In this document: positions 7,144 to 16,344 of the stretch, in pieces | Position numbering within the stretch: the first letter of the stretch is position 1 | How the letters are laid out: every line of letters begins with the position of its first letter | DNA from: Pseudomonas sp. GV085 | GTDB lineage: Bacteria > Pseudomonadota > Gammaproteobacteria > Pseudomonadales > Pseudomonadaceae | Direction of reading: 5' to 3' | NCBI RefSeq assembly: GCF_003050925.1 | Contig: NZ_QAOV01000010.1 | Coordinates: forward strand, 124,001-188,000 | Length of the DNA: 64,000 nucleotides | Made by a program: the position numbers and the translations under genes | Notes under the pieces: model-generated | Databases searched by the model: none | Told to the model about the DNA's origin: nothing | Seen by the model: only the letters and a program-made list of their open reading frames with translations

Positions 7144-8643
7144 ATGCTGCACATTAAAGATGAATTACCCGACGCGCTGTACAGCGCAGCACAAGTGCGA
7201 AGCCTCGATGCGAGCCTGATCGCGGCCGGCACACCGGGCTTCGAATTGATGCAGCGTGCAGCACATGCGACCTGGCGGGCCTTGGTCCGCCGATGGCCGA
7301 CAGCGAAAGAAATGAGCGTGCTGACCGGTCACGGCAACAATGCCGGGGATGGGTATCTGGTGGCGGCGCTGGCCAAACGTGCCGGTTGGACGGTGCGGGT
7401 GCTGGCGGTGGGGGATCCGCAGCGCTTGCAGGGTGATGCGGCGTTGGCCCATGCCGAGGCAGTGTCTGAAAAAGTGCTCATCGAGCCTTGGACCGCACAA
7501 TCCGGAATACGCGGCATTGTGCTGGATGCTTTGCTTGGTACCGGACTGGGCGGCGATGTGCGTGAGCCGTATGCCAGCGCCATCGCCGCGATCAACTCCA
7601 GCGGGTTGCCGGTTGCGGCGGTGGATATCCCTTCGGGGCTGTGTGCCGATACCGGTCGTGTGCTTGGCTGCGCGGTGTGTGCCGATCTGACGGTGACGTT
7701 CATCGGGTTGAAGCTGGGGGTGTTCACCGGTGATGCGGCGGATGTGGTGGGTGAGCTGGTGTTCAACGACCTGCGCGCCGATCCACAGCTGCTTGAGGCG
7801 GCACCGCGCAGTGCCCTTCGCCTGACGGCGGCTAACCTGCCGCGTCTGGCCTTCCGGCAACCTGCTTCCCATAAAGGCAAGTTCGGCCATGTGCTGCTGA
7901 TCGGCGGTGATCGCGGTTATGGCGGAGCGATCCTGCTGAGCGCGCAGGCTGCGCTACGCAGCGGTGCGGGCATGGTGTCGGTGGCAACCCGCGGCGAACA
8001 TGTGCCGGCGGCCCTGGCCAGAATCCCCGAGGCCATGGTGTTGGGCGCTTCTTCGGCCAATCAGTTGATGGAATTGCTGCAAAAAGCTTCCGTGTTGGTG
8101 GTCGGCCCGGGTCTGGGTCAGACTGCCTGGGCGCGCAGCCTGTTGTCGGCCGCCGCCAACGCACCACTGCCGCAAGTCTGGGATGCCGATGCGCTGAACA
8201 TGTTGGCCGAAGCCTGTGTGAGCTTGCCCAGGTATTGCGTGATCACGCCGCATCCCGGGGAGGCCGCGCGGTTGCTGGGCCTGAGCACTGCCGAGGTTCA
8301 GGCTGATCGTCCTGCAGCTGCCCGTGCATTGAGCAAAAAATACACAGCGGTCGTGGTACTCAAAGGTGCCGGAAGTTTGATCGCCAGTCCTGACGGGCGC
8401 CTGGCGCTGTGTCATCAGGGCCATCCGGCGATGGCCACCGCCGGGTTGGGCGACGTGCTGGCCGGTTTGCTGGGGGCGCTGCTGGCTCAGGGCATGGCCG
8501 CATTCGACGCGGCCTGCCTGGGAGTCTGGCTGCACGCCAATGCCGGCGTGCAACAAGGAAAAATGGGCCGTGGGCTGGCGGCCAGTGATCTGATTCCAGC
8601 CATTCGTCAGTTGTTGGAGGAGCAAGCACCGTGTCTGAAGTAA
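7144..8643 (+). CDS. nnr: Bifunctional NAD(P)H-hydrate repair enzyme
   Basis: Repairs damaged NAD(P)H hydrates. The N-terminal YjeF epimerase domain (about 1-210) has GNNAGDG at 64-70. The C-terminal ADP-dependent dehydratase domain follows, with GGDRGYGGA, VVGPGLG, DADALNML and the TAGLGDVLAG phosphate-binding motif. At 499 aa it is full length for the fused protein. Its 3' end overlaps tsaE by 13 bases, and the order nnr-tsaE-amiB-mutL-miaA-hfq is the conserved gammaproteobacterial cluster. Confidence 0.95.
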   Translation: MLHIKDELPDALYSAAQVRSLDASLIAAGTPGFELMQRAAHATWRALVRRWPTAKEMSVLTGHGNNAGDGYLVAALAKRAGWTVRVLAVGDPQRLQGDAALAHAEAVSEKVLIEPWTAQSGIRGIVLDALLGTGLGGDVREPYASAIAAINSSGLPVAAVDIPSGLCADTGRVLGCAVCADLTVTFIGLKLGVFTGDAADVVGELVFNDLRADPQLLEAAPRSALRLTAANLPRLAFRQPASHKGKFGHVLLIGGDRGYGGAILLSAQAALRSGAGMVSVATRGEHVPAALARIPEAMVLGASSANQLMELLQKASVLVVGPGLGQTAWARSLLSAAANAPLPQVWDADALNMLAEACVSLPRYCVITPHPGEAARLLGLSTAEVQADRPAAARALSKKYTAVVVLKGAGSLIASPDGRLALCHQGHPAMATAGLGDVLAGLLGALLAQGMAAFDAACLGVWLHANAGVQQGKMGRGLAASDLIPAIRQLLEEQAPCLK

Positions 8644-9101
8644 CCCTGTACCTGGCCGATGAGCAGGCCATGAGCGACTTTGGCGCACGCATTGCCCGAA
8701 TCACCCAAGGCCATGGCCTGATCTTCCTCGAGGGCAACCTGGGGATGGGCAAAACCACCTTGTCCCGAGGCATTATCCGCGGCCTGGGGCATGCCGGGGC
8801 AGTAAAAAGCCCGACGTTCACCCTGGTTGAACCCTATGAGATCGGCGATATTCGCGCCTTCCATTTCGACTTGTACCGTCTGGTCGACCCGGAGGAGCTT
8901 GAGTTCCTCGGTATCCGCGACTACTTCGAAGACGACGCGCTGTGCCTGATCGAGTGGCCTGAAAAAGGTGCAGGCTTTTTGCCAAAGCCGGACCTGACCA
9001 TTACCATTAGCCCGCAAGACAGCGGGCGTTCGCTGAAAATTTTATCCCAGGGCTCGCGTGGCGAGGCCTGGTGTGCCGCTTTGGCATTGGAATCCAAATA
9101 G
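8631..9101 (+). CDS. tsaE: tRNA t6A modification ATPase TsaE
   Basis: Partner of TsaB/TsaD in making N6-threonylcarbamoyladenosine on ANN-decoding tRNAs. The 156-aa protein has a P-loop GNLGMGKT (35-42), SPTFTLVEPY, and the FHFDLYRL and LIEWPEKG motifs of the YjeE family. It uses a GTG start inside the end of nnr, with GGAGGAGCAAG just upstream. Its stop is followed directly by the start of amiB. Confidence 0.96.
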   Translation: MSEVTLYLADEQAMSDFGARIARITQGHGLIFLEGNLGMGKTTLSRGIIRGLGHAGAVKSPTFTLVEPYEIGDIRAFHFDLYRLVDPEELEFLGIRDYFEDDALCLIEWPEKGAGFLPKPDLTITISPQDSGRSLKILSQGSRGEAWCAALALESK

Positions 9102-10532
9102 ATGATGGGGTTAGGTATGCGCTTTCGCGCGTTGGTGGCTGCCGTAGGGGTGTTGTTTTTGGCGGTGACCGTCGACGCTGTGGCCGATACGAAGGTCAAC
9201 AGTGTTCGTCTGTGGCGGGCACCGGACAACACACGACTGGTGTTTGACCTCACCGGCCCGGTGCAACACAGCGTCTTTACCCTGACGGCTCCGGATCGTC
9301 TGGTCATCGACATCAATGGCGCGACCCTCGGTGCGCCGCTCAACGTCAACACCTCGAACACTCCGATCACCGCCATGCGCTCGGCTCAACGCACGCCGAC
9401 CGACCTGCGGGTGGTCATCGATCTGAAAAGGGCGGTAACGCCGAAGAGCTTCTCCCTGGCGCCGAACGCCCAGTACGGCAACCGGTTGGTGGTCGATCTG
9501 TTCGATAACGCCGCAGATGCCGCTCCTCCTCCAGCACCAACGCCTTCGGTCGCCACAGTGCCCGCCGTGCCGGTCACGCCTGCTGAACCGGCAATCAAGC
9601 TGCCACCGGCCCCGGCCGGCAAGCGCGATATCATTGTGGTGATCGACGCCGGTCACGGTGGCGAAGACCCGGGGGCTTCGGGTTCTCGCGGTCAGCGTGA
9701 AAAAGACGTGGTACTGGCCATCGCCCGTGAACTGCAACGGCAGGTCAGCGGCATGAAAGGCTTCCGCGCCGAACTGACCCGTACCGGCGACTATTTCATT
9801 CCATTGCGCGGCCGTACCGAAATTGCCCGCAAGAAAGGCGCCGACCTGTTCGTCTCGATCCACGCCGACGCCGCGCCTTCTACCGCCGCTTTCGGTGCCT
9901 CGGTCTTTGCCCTGTCTGATCGCGGCGCGACCTCGGAGACGGCCCGTTGGCTGGCCGACAGCGAAAACCGTTCCGACCTGATCGGTGGTGCCGGCAACGT
10001 CAGCCTCGATGACAAGGACCGCATGCTCGCCGGCGTGCTGCTTGACCTGTCGATGACCGCATCCCTGACGTCCAGCCTGAACGTTGGCCAGAAGGTGCTA
10101 AGCAACATCGGCCGGGTTACGCCGCTGCACAAGCAGCGGGTCGAGCAAGCCGGGTTCATGGTGTTGAAGTCGCCGGATATTCCGTCGATCCTGGTGGAAA
10201 CCGGGTTCATCTCCAACGCCGACGAAGCCTCGAAACTCGCGGCATCGAGCCATCAGCAGGCGTTGGCGCGTTCGATCAGCAGCGGCGTGCGTCAGTTCTT
10301 CCAGCAGAACCCTCCACCGGGCACTTACATCGCCTGGCTGCGTGATTCCGGCAAAATCGCCCAAGGCCCACGTGACCACCGGGTAAACCCGGGCGAAACG
10401 CTGGCGATGATCGCCGTGCGCTATCAGGTGTCGCCCGCGACCCTGCGCAGCGCCAACAACCTGTCGAGCGATGAACTCAAGATCGGTCAACACCTGACTA
10501 TTCCGGGCACTGAATTGGCGGCCAAAGAATGA
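9102..10532 (+). CDS. amiB: N-acetylmuramoyl-L-alanine amidase with AMIN and LysM domains
   Basis: Periplasmic amidase that cuts peptide stems from glycan strands during cell separation. Signal peptide (about 1-28, ending AVAD), AMIN septal-targeting domain (about 30-135), Pro-rich linker, zinc amidase domain with IDAGHGGEDPG, SIHADA and the catalytic-Glu segment VETGFISN, and a C-terminal LysM repeat (RVNPGETLAMIAVRYQVS). Starts at 9102, 9105 and 9117 are all possible. The stop overlaps mutL by 4 bases (ATGA). The name follows the P. aeruginosa gene beside mutL; AmiC-like would also be reasonable. Confidence 0.93.
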   Translation: MMGLGMRFRALVAAVGVLFLAVTVDAVADTKVNSVRLWRAPDNTRLVFDLTGPVQHSVFTLTAPDRLVIDINGATLGAPLNVNTSNTPITAMRSAQRTPTDLRVVIDLKRAVTPKSFSLAPNAQYGNRLVVDLFDNAADAAPPPAPTPSVATVPAVPVTPAEPAIKLPPAPAGKRDIIVVIDAGHGGEDPGASGSRGQREKDVVLAIARELQRQVSGMKGFRAELTRTGDYFIPLRGRTEIARKKGADLFVSIHADAAPSTAAFGASVFALSDRGATSETARWLADSENRSDLIGGAGNVSLDDKDRMLAGVLLDLSMTASLTSSLNVGQKVLSNIGRVTPLHKQRVEQAGFMVLKSPDIPSILVETGFISNADEASKLAASSHQQALARSISSGVRQFFQQNPPPGTYIAWLRDSGKIAQGPRDHRVNPGETLAMIAVRYQVSPATLRSANNLSSDELKIGQHLTIPGTELAAKE

Positions 10533-12433
10533 ATCAGGTCGAGAACAACAGCGCTCGCATCGAGCTGCTCAGCCCGCGACTGGCGAACCAGATTGCGGCG
10601 GGTGAGGTGGTCGAACGCCCGGCTTCGGTGATCAAGGAGCTGCTGGAAAACAGCCTCGACTCCGGCGCCAAACGCATCGACGTCGATGTGGAGCAGGGCG
10701 GCGTCAAGCTGCTGCGGGTGCGCGACGATGGCAGCGGCATTTCCGCCGATGACCTGCCGCTGGCGCTGGCCCGTCACGCCACCAGCAAGATCCGCAACCT
10801 GGAAGACCTCGAACAGGTCATGAGCCTGGGGTTTCGTGGTGAGGCCTTGGCATCGATCAGCTCCGTGGCGCGCCTGACCCTGACCTCGCGCACCCGCGAC
10901 GCCGATCAGGCCTGGCAGGTCGAGACCGAAGGCCGGGACATGGCGCCTCGCGTGCAGCCCGCGGCCCATCCGGTGGGCACATCGGTTGAAGTGCGCGACC
11001 TGTTCTTCAACACACCGGCGCGGCGCAAGTTTCTCAAGACTGAAAAAACCGAATTCGATCACCTGCAAGAAGTGATCAGGCGCCTGGCCCTGGCGCGCTT
11101 CGATGTGGCGTTCCATCTGCGTCACAACGGCAAGACCATCCTCAGCCTGCACGAGGCCCATGATGATGCGGCCCGTGCCCGGCGCGTGGCAGCGATCTGC
11201 GGGCCGGGCTTCCTGGAGCAGGCGCTGCCGATCGAGATCGAGCGCAACGGCCTGCATCTATGGGGCTGGGTCGGCCTGCCGACCTTCAATCGCAGTCAGG
11301 CCGACTTGCAGTATTTCTTCGTCAATGGCCGTGCGGTGCGCGACAAACTGGTGGCTCACGCGGTACGCCAGGCTTATCGCGACGTGCTGTTCAACGGTCG
11401 GCACCCGACCTTTGTACTGTTTTTCGAAGTCGATCCGACCGGCGTGGACGTCAACGTGCACCCGACCAAGCACGAAGTGCGTTTCCGTGAAGGACGCATG
11501 GTTCACGATTTTCTCTATGGCACCTTGCATCGCGCCTTGGGCGATGTGCGACCGGACGATCATCTGGCTGCGCCGGTCGCCACGGCCATCGTCCGGCCTA
11601 CCGGTCTCGAAGCCGGTGAGTTCGGGCCCCAGGGTGAAATGCGCCTGGCCGCCAATGCGCTGCTGGAACAGCCTCAGGCTCAGCCGTCGTTCAGTACGCC
11701 GGCGGGTTCGGGGGCTGGCGCGGGTTATCAATACACGCCGCGTCCGCAGTCCGGAGTGCCCGTCGCCGAAGCGCAGGCCGCCTATCGCGAGTTCTTTGCA
11801 CCGCTGCCCGAAGCCAATGCCGTCGCGCTACCGGCCGGGCAGGACGACATCCCGCCGCTCGGTTATGCACTGGCACAACTCAAGGGCATCTACATCCTTT
11901 CGGAAAACGCCCAGGGCCTGGTACTGGTGGACATGCATGCCGCCCACGAGCGGATCATGTATGAGCGTCTGAAGGTGGCGATGGCCAGCGAAGGCCTGAG
12001 CGGCCAGCCGTTGCTGGTGCCGGAGTCCCTGGCCGTCAGCCAGCGTGAAGCCGATTGCGCCGAGGAGCATGTCGCCTGGTTCCAGCGCCTGGGCTTTGAA
12101 TTGCAGCGTCTGGGCCCGGAAACCCTGGCGATCCGGCAGATCCCGGCACTGCTCAAACAGGCCGAAGCCAACCGGCTGGTCGCCGACGTCCTGGCTGATC
12201 TGATGGAGTTCGGCACCAGCGACCGCATTCAGGCGCACCTGAACGAATTGCTCGGGACCATGGCCTGCCATGGTGCGGTTCGTGCGAATCGGCGCCTGGC
12301 CCTGCCGGAAATGAACGGTCTGCTGCGTGACATGGAAAACACCGAGCGCAGCGGTCAATGCAACCATGGCCGACCGACCTGGACCCAACTGGGCCTGGAC
12401 GATCTGGACAAACTGTTCTTGCGCGGTCGTTGA
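10529..12433 (+). CDS. mutL: DNA mismatch repair protein MutL
   Basis: Links MutS mismatch recognition to strand removal. The N-terminal GHKL ATPase shows ELLENSLDSGA, RDDGSGI and GFRGEAL. A Pro/Gln-rich linker (about 350-440) leads to the C-terminal dimerisation domain. That domain carries the metal-binding nuclease motif as DMHAAHERIMYE from Asp468, with Met in place of the Gln found in most homologues. This suggests a MutL with its own nicking activity, as expected in Pseudomonas, which lacks MutH. 634 aa, overlapping both neighbours. Confidence 0.97.
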   Translation: MNQVENNSARIELLSPRLANQIAAGEVVERPASVIKELLENSLDSGAKRIDVDVEQGGVKLLRVRDDGSGISADDLPLALARHATSKIRNLEDLEQVMSLGFRGEALASISSVARLTLTSRTRDADQAWQVETEGRDMAPRVQPAAHPVGTSVEVRDLFFNTPARRKFLKTEKTEFDHLQEVIRRLALARFDVAFHLRHNGKTILSLHEAHDDAARARRVAAICGPGFLEQALPIEIERNGLHLWGWVGLPTFNRSQADLQYFFVNGRAVRDKLVAHAVRQAYRDVLFNGRHPTFVLFFEVDPTGVDVNVHPTKHEVRFREGRMVHDFLYGTLHRALGDVRPDDHLAAPVATAIVRPTGLEAGEFGPQGEMRLAANALLEQPQAQPSFSTPAGSGAGAGYQYTPRPQSGVPVAEAQAAYREFFAPLPEANAVALPAGQDDIPPLGYALAQLKGIYILSENAQGLVLVDMHAAHERIMYERLKVAMASEGLSGQPLLVPESLAVSQREADCAEEHVAWFQRLGFELQRLGPETLAIRQIPALLKQAEANRLVADVLADLMEFGTSDRIQAHLNELLGTMACHGAVRANRRLALPEMNGLLRDMENTERSGQCNHGRPTWTQLGLDDLDKLFLRGR

Positions 12434-13404
12434 TGAGCCAGTTCCCACCTGCGATTTTCCTGATGGGCCCGACCGCCGCCGGCAAGACCGACCTGGCCAT
12501 CGAACTCACCAAGGTCCTGCCGTGCGAGTTGATCAGCGTCGATTCGGCGCTGGTCTACCGTGGCATGGACATCGGCACCGCCAAGCCTTCCAAAGAGCTG
12601 CTGGCGCAATATCCGCATCGTCTGATCGATATTCTCGACCCGGCCGAGAGCTATTCGGCTGCGGATTTCCGCCGTGATGCCCTGGAAGCGATGGCGGAGA
12701 TCACCGCACGCGGAAAAATTCCGCTGCTGGTGGGCGGCACCATGCTCTATTACAAGGCTTTGGTTGAAGGTCTGGCGGATATGCCGGCCGCCGATCCCGA
12801 GGTCCGCGCGCAAATCGAAGAAGAGGCTGCGCGCCTTGGCTGGCAAGCCTTGCACGAACAATTGGCGGTGATTGATCCGGAGTCTGCAGCCCGAATACAT
12901 CCGAACGATCCCCAGCGATTGAGTCGAGCACTGGAGGTTTATCGTGTCAGCGGTCAAAGCATGACCGCCCTGCGGTTGCAACAATCTGTGCAAAGTACTG
13001 AAGCAGCCGCTTCGGGACTGCAACAATTGCCCTATACTGTCGCGAACTTGGCCATTGCTCCGGCAAATCGCCAGGTACTGCATGAGCGAATTAAACAAAG
13101 ATTCACTTTAATGTTGGAACAGGGATTCATTGACGAGGTCGTAGCCCTGCGTAATAGAGGTGACCTGCATACCGGGTTGCCGTCTATACGTGCAGTAGGC
13201 TACCGCCAAGTCTGGGACTACCTGGATGGCAAGCTGACGTCAGCCGAGATGCAGGAGCGTGGAATCATTGCCACGCGCCAATTGGCGAAACGTCAGTTCA
13301 CCTGGCTGCGCAGTTGGACTGATCTGCATTGGCTGGACAGTCTGGATTGCGACAATCTGCCGCGCGCCTTGAAATACCTGGGGACCGTCTCCATATTGAG
13401 CTGA
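12433..13404 (+). CDS. miaA: tRNA dimethylallyltransferase
   Basis: Adds the isopentenyl group to A37 of tRNAs reading UNN codons. 323 aa with the P-loop GPTAAGKT (12-19), the DSALVYRGMDIGTAKP substrate motif and QLAKRQFTWLR near the C terminus. The ATG overlaps the mutL stop by one base (TGATG). The ORF could extend upstream into mutL, but the coupled start gives the family-standard N terminus. Confidence 0.97.
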   Translation: MSQFPPAIFLMGPTAAGKTDLAIELTKVLPCELISVDSALVYRGMDIGTAKPSKELLAQYPHRLIDILDPAESYSAADFRRDALEAMAEITARGKIPLLVGGTMLYYKALVEGLADMPAADPEVRAQIEEEAARLGWQALHEQLAVIDPESAARIHPNDPQRLSRALEVYRVSGQSMTALRLQQSVQSTEAAASGLQQLPYTVANLAIAPANRQVLHERIKQRFTLMLEQGFIDEVVALRNRGDLHTGLPSIRAVGYRQVWDYLDGKLTSAEMQERGIIATRQLAKRQFTWLRSWTDLHWLDSLDCDNLPRALKYLGTVSILS

Positions 13405-13497
13405 GTCCTTGCAATTGCCGTCTATCCTTGGGGGTGTGACGGCCAAAGCCATCTGTTTACCTATTTTTTATATTGAATCCTTAAAGGAGTGCGGCAC

Positions 13498-13758
13498 ATG
13501 TCAAAAGGGCATTCGCTACAAGACCCTTACTTGAATACGTTACGTAAAGAGAAAGTTGGGGTGTCCATCTATCTGGTCAACGGTATCAAACTGCAAGGCA
13601 CGATCGAGTCTTTCGACCAGTTCGTTATCCTGCTGAAAAACACCGTCAGCCAGATGGTCTACAAACACGCGATCTCTACAGTGGTGCCGGTTCGTCCAAT
13701 TCGTCTGCCTAGCGCAACCGAATCCGAAGCAGGTGACGCTGAGCCAGGTAACGCCTGA
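13498..13758 (+). CDS. hfq: RNA chaperone Hfq
   Basis: Sm-like hexameric RNA-binding protein for sRNA-mRNA pairing and, in Pseudomonas, Crc-dependent catabolite repression. 86 aa, starting MSKGHSLQDPYLN, with Sm1 (VNGIKLQGTIESFDQFVILL) and Sm2 (VYKHAISTVVP) motifs and a short acidic tail. ATG 13498 follows AAAGGAG. The roughly 90 bases before it contain an AT-rich stretch (CTATTTTTTATATTG) that could include a promoter. Confidence 0.98.
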   Translation: MSKGHSLQDPYLNTLRKEKVGVSIYLVNGIKLQGTIESFDQFVILLKNTVSQMVYKHAISTVVPVRPIRLPSATESEAGDAEPGNA

Positions 13759-13770
13759 TAGGAGTCTCCT

Positions 13771-15072
13771 TTGTTCTTTGAGCGCCACGGTGGTGGTGAG
13801 CGAGTAATCCTCGTTCACTTGGATGGACAGGACCCTGAGGCGCGCGAAGATCCGCAGGAGTTTCAGGAACTGGCTAATTCGGCGGGTGCCGAGACCGTCG
13901 CGTTTTTTAACGTGCCGCGTCATCGGCCAACCGCCAAGACACTGATTGGCAGTGGCAAGGTCGAGGAGCTGCGCGACCTGGTCAAAGCCGAACAGGCCGA
14001 TCTGGTAATTTTCAATCACATCCTCACGCCCAGTCAGGAGCGTAACCTCGAACGTGTTTTCGAGTGTCGCGTGATCGACCGTACCGGTCTGATTCTCGAT
14101 ATTTTCGCCCAGCGCGCCCGTACCCATGAAGGCAAGCTCCAGGTCGAACTGGCCCAGCTTGACCACATGAGCACCCGGCTGGTTCGTGGGTGGACTCACC
14201 TTGAGCGCCAAGGTGGCGGTATCGGTATGCGTGGCCCGGGTGAAACCCAGCTGGAAACCGACCGCCGTTTGCTGCGGGTTCGCCTGCGGCAGATCAAGGG
14301 TCGGCTGGAGAAAGTACGCAGCCAGCGAGAACAGTCGCGCCGTGGCCGATCGCGTGCGGATATTCCTACCGTGTCCCTGGTGGGGTACACCAACGCCGGT
14401 AAATCCACGCTCTTCAATAACGTGACGAAATCCGACGTCTACGCGGCTGACCAATTGTTTGCCACGCTGGACCCGACCCTGCGTCGTCTGGATATAGACG
14501 ATCTGGGGCCGATTGTCCTGGCGGACACTGTGGGTTTCATTCGCCACTTGCCCCACAAGCTGGTCGAAGCATTTCGGTCTACCCTCGAAGAGTCGAGTAA
14601 CTCCGATCTGTTGTTGCACGTGATCGATGCGGCCGAACCGGATCGCATGTTGCAGATCGAGCAGGTAATGGTGGTGCTCGGCGAGATTGGTGCCCAGGAC
14701 TTGCCGATCCTCGAGGTCTATAACAAACTCGATTTGCTTGAAGGCGTTGAGCCACAAATCCAGCGCGACGAAAACGGCAAGCCCCAACGGGTCTGGCTGT
14801 CGGCGCGTGATGGCAGTGGTCTGGAATTGCTTGAGCAAGCCATTGCCGAGTTACTGGGCAGTGATTTGTTTGTCGGTACCTTGCGCTTGCCGCAACGATT
14901 CGCTCGGCTGCGTGCGCAGTTCTTCGAACTCGGTGCGGTGCAGAAAGAAGAACACGACGAAGAAGGCATCAGTTTGCTGGCCGTTCGTTTGCCCCGGGTC
15001 GAGTTGAATCGACTGGTAAGCCGCGAGGGATTGCAGCCGATGGAATTCATCGAGCAACACACTTTGCAATAA
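13771..15072 (+). CDS. hflX: Ribosome-associated GTPase HflX
   Basis: GTPase that splits stalled or hibernating 70S ribosomes. 433 aa: N-terminal HflX domain with GSGKVEEL, a helical hairpin with RGWTHLERQGGGIGMRGPGE, then the G domain with G1 GYTNAGKST (about 204-212), DTVGF and NKLD. No ATG fits; the start is TTG at 13771, placed correctly after TAGGAG. It is 12 bases after the hfq stop and probably co-transcribed. Confidence 0.96.
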   Translation: MFFERHGGGERVILVHLDGQDPEAREDPQEFQELANSAGAETVAFFNVPRHRPTAKTLIGSGKVEELRDLVKAEQADLVIFNHILTPSQERNLERVFECRVIDRTGLILDIFAQRARTHEGKLQVELAQLDHMSTRLVRGWTHLERQGGGIGMRGPGETQLETDRRLLRVRLRQIKGRLEKVRSQREQSRRGRSRADIPTVSLVGYTNAGKSTLFNNVTKSDVYAADQLFATLDPTLRRLDIDDLGPIVLADTVGFIRHLPHKLVEAFRSTLEESSNSDLLLHVIDAAEPDRMLQIEQVMVVLGEIGAQDLPILEVYNKLDLLEGVEPQIQRDENGKPQRVWLSARDGSGLELLEQAIAELLGSDLFVGTLRLPQRFARLRAQFFELGAVQKEEHDEEGISLLAVRLPRVELNRLVSREGLQPMEFIEQHTLQ

Positions 15073-15168
15073 AAGCCTGAGAAAGCGGTTGTGCCGCGGT
15101 GACAGGCATTCTGTAGCATTGGTCGGCGCGCCGTGGGTGCGTCTTTGCTTTATCAGATGGAGAGCGCT

Positions 15169-16344
15169 ATGGCTTGGAATGAGCCGGGTGGCAACTCGAA
15201 TAATCAGGATCCTTGGGGTGGCAAGCGTCGTAACAACGGCGACCGCAAGGGCCCACCGGATCTCGACGAGGCCTTCCGAAAGCTGCAGGAAAGCCTGAAC
15301 GGGTTGTTCGGTGGCGGTAAGAAACGTGGTAGCGACGACGGCGGTGGTCCGGGCAAGAGTGGCGGCTTTGGCGGCCTGCTCGGCATCGGTCTGGTCGTGC
15401 TGGCCGCCGTGTGGCTGTATAGCGCGGTCTACGTGGTCGACGAGCAGGAGCAGGCCGTGGTGCTGCGCTTCGGCAAGTACTACGAAACCGTCGGCCCGGG
15501 TCTGAACATCTATTTCCCGCCGATCGACAAGAAGTACATGGAAAACGTCACGCGTGAGCGTGCGTACACCAAGCAGGGCCAGATGCTGACTGAAGACGAA
15601 AACATCGTCGAAGTGCCGCTGACCGTGCAGTACAAGATCAGCAACCTGCAGGACTTCGTGTTGAGCGTCGATCAGCCGGAAATCAGCCTGCAGCACGCGA
15701 CCGACAGCGCCTTGCGCCATGTGGTGGGTTCCACCGCGATGGACCAGGTACTGACCGAAGGTCGTGAGTTGATGGCCAGCGAAATCAAGGAGCGTCTGCA
15801 ACGCTTCATGGACACCTATCGCACCGGTATCACCGTTACCCAGGTCAACGTACAGAGCGCAGCGGCACCGCGCGAAGTCCAGGAAGCCTTCGATGACGTG
15901 ATCCGTGCCCGGGAAGACGAGCAGCGTTCGCGCAACCAGGCAGAAACCTATGCCAACGGCGTCGTGCCGGAAGCCCGTGGTCAGGCCCAGCGCATCCTCG
16001 AAGATGCCAATGGTTACCGTGACGAAACCGTCTCGCGCGCCAAGGGTGAGGCCGATCGCTTCACCAAGCTGGTCGCCGAGTACCGCAAGGCTCCTGAGGT
16101 CACCCGCCAGCGTCTGTATCTGGACACCATGCAGGAAGTCTTCAGCAACACCAGCAAGGTTCTCGTGACCGGCAACAAGAACGGCCAGAACAACCTGCTG
16201 TACCTGCCGCTGGACAAAATGGTCGAAAGTGGTCGCAATACCAGCACTCCAATGAGCGGTGCGGCAGCCACCAGCAATGAAGCGAATACGCGTGCGGCAG
16301 CAGATCTGCAGCAACAGCAAGCACGTACCAGGGAGAGTCGCTGA
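15169..16344 (+). CDS. hflK: FtsH protease modulator HflK
   Basis: Inner-membrane SPFH protein that forms the HflKC cage around FtsH. The 391-aa protein has a glycine-rich cytoplasmic N terminus (NEPGGNSNNQDPWGGK..), one membrane segment (about 70-92), then a band-7 domain and long coiled coil with EEARGQAQ-type repeats. ATG 15169 follows GGAGA; an in-frame upstream ATG at 15133 gives a non-family N terminus. The last base overlaps hflC. Confidence 0.96.
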   Translation: MAWNEPGGNSNNQDPWGGKRRNNGDRKGPPDLDEAFRKLQESLNGLFGGGKKRGSDDGGGPGKSGGFGGLLGIGLVVLAAVWLYSAVYVVDEQEQAVVLRFGKYYETVGPGLNIYFPPIDKKYMENVTRERAYTKQGQMLTEDENIVEVPLTVQYKISNLQDFVLSVDQPEISLQHATDSALRHVVGSTAMDQVLTEGRELMASEIKERLQRFMDTYRTGITVTQVNVQSAAAPREVQEAFDDVIRAREDEQRSRNQAETYANGVVPEARGQAQRILEDANGYRDETVSRAKGEADRFTKLVAEYRKAPEVTRQRLYLDTMQEVFSNTSKVLVTGNKNGQNNLLYLPLDKMVESGRNTSTPMSGAAATSNEANTRAAADLQQQQARTRESR

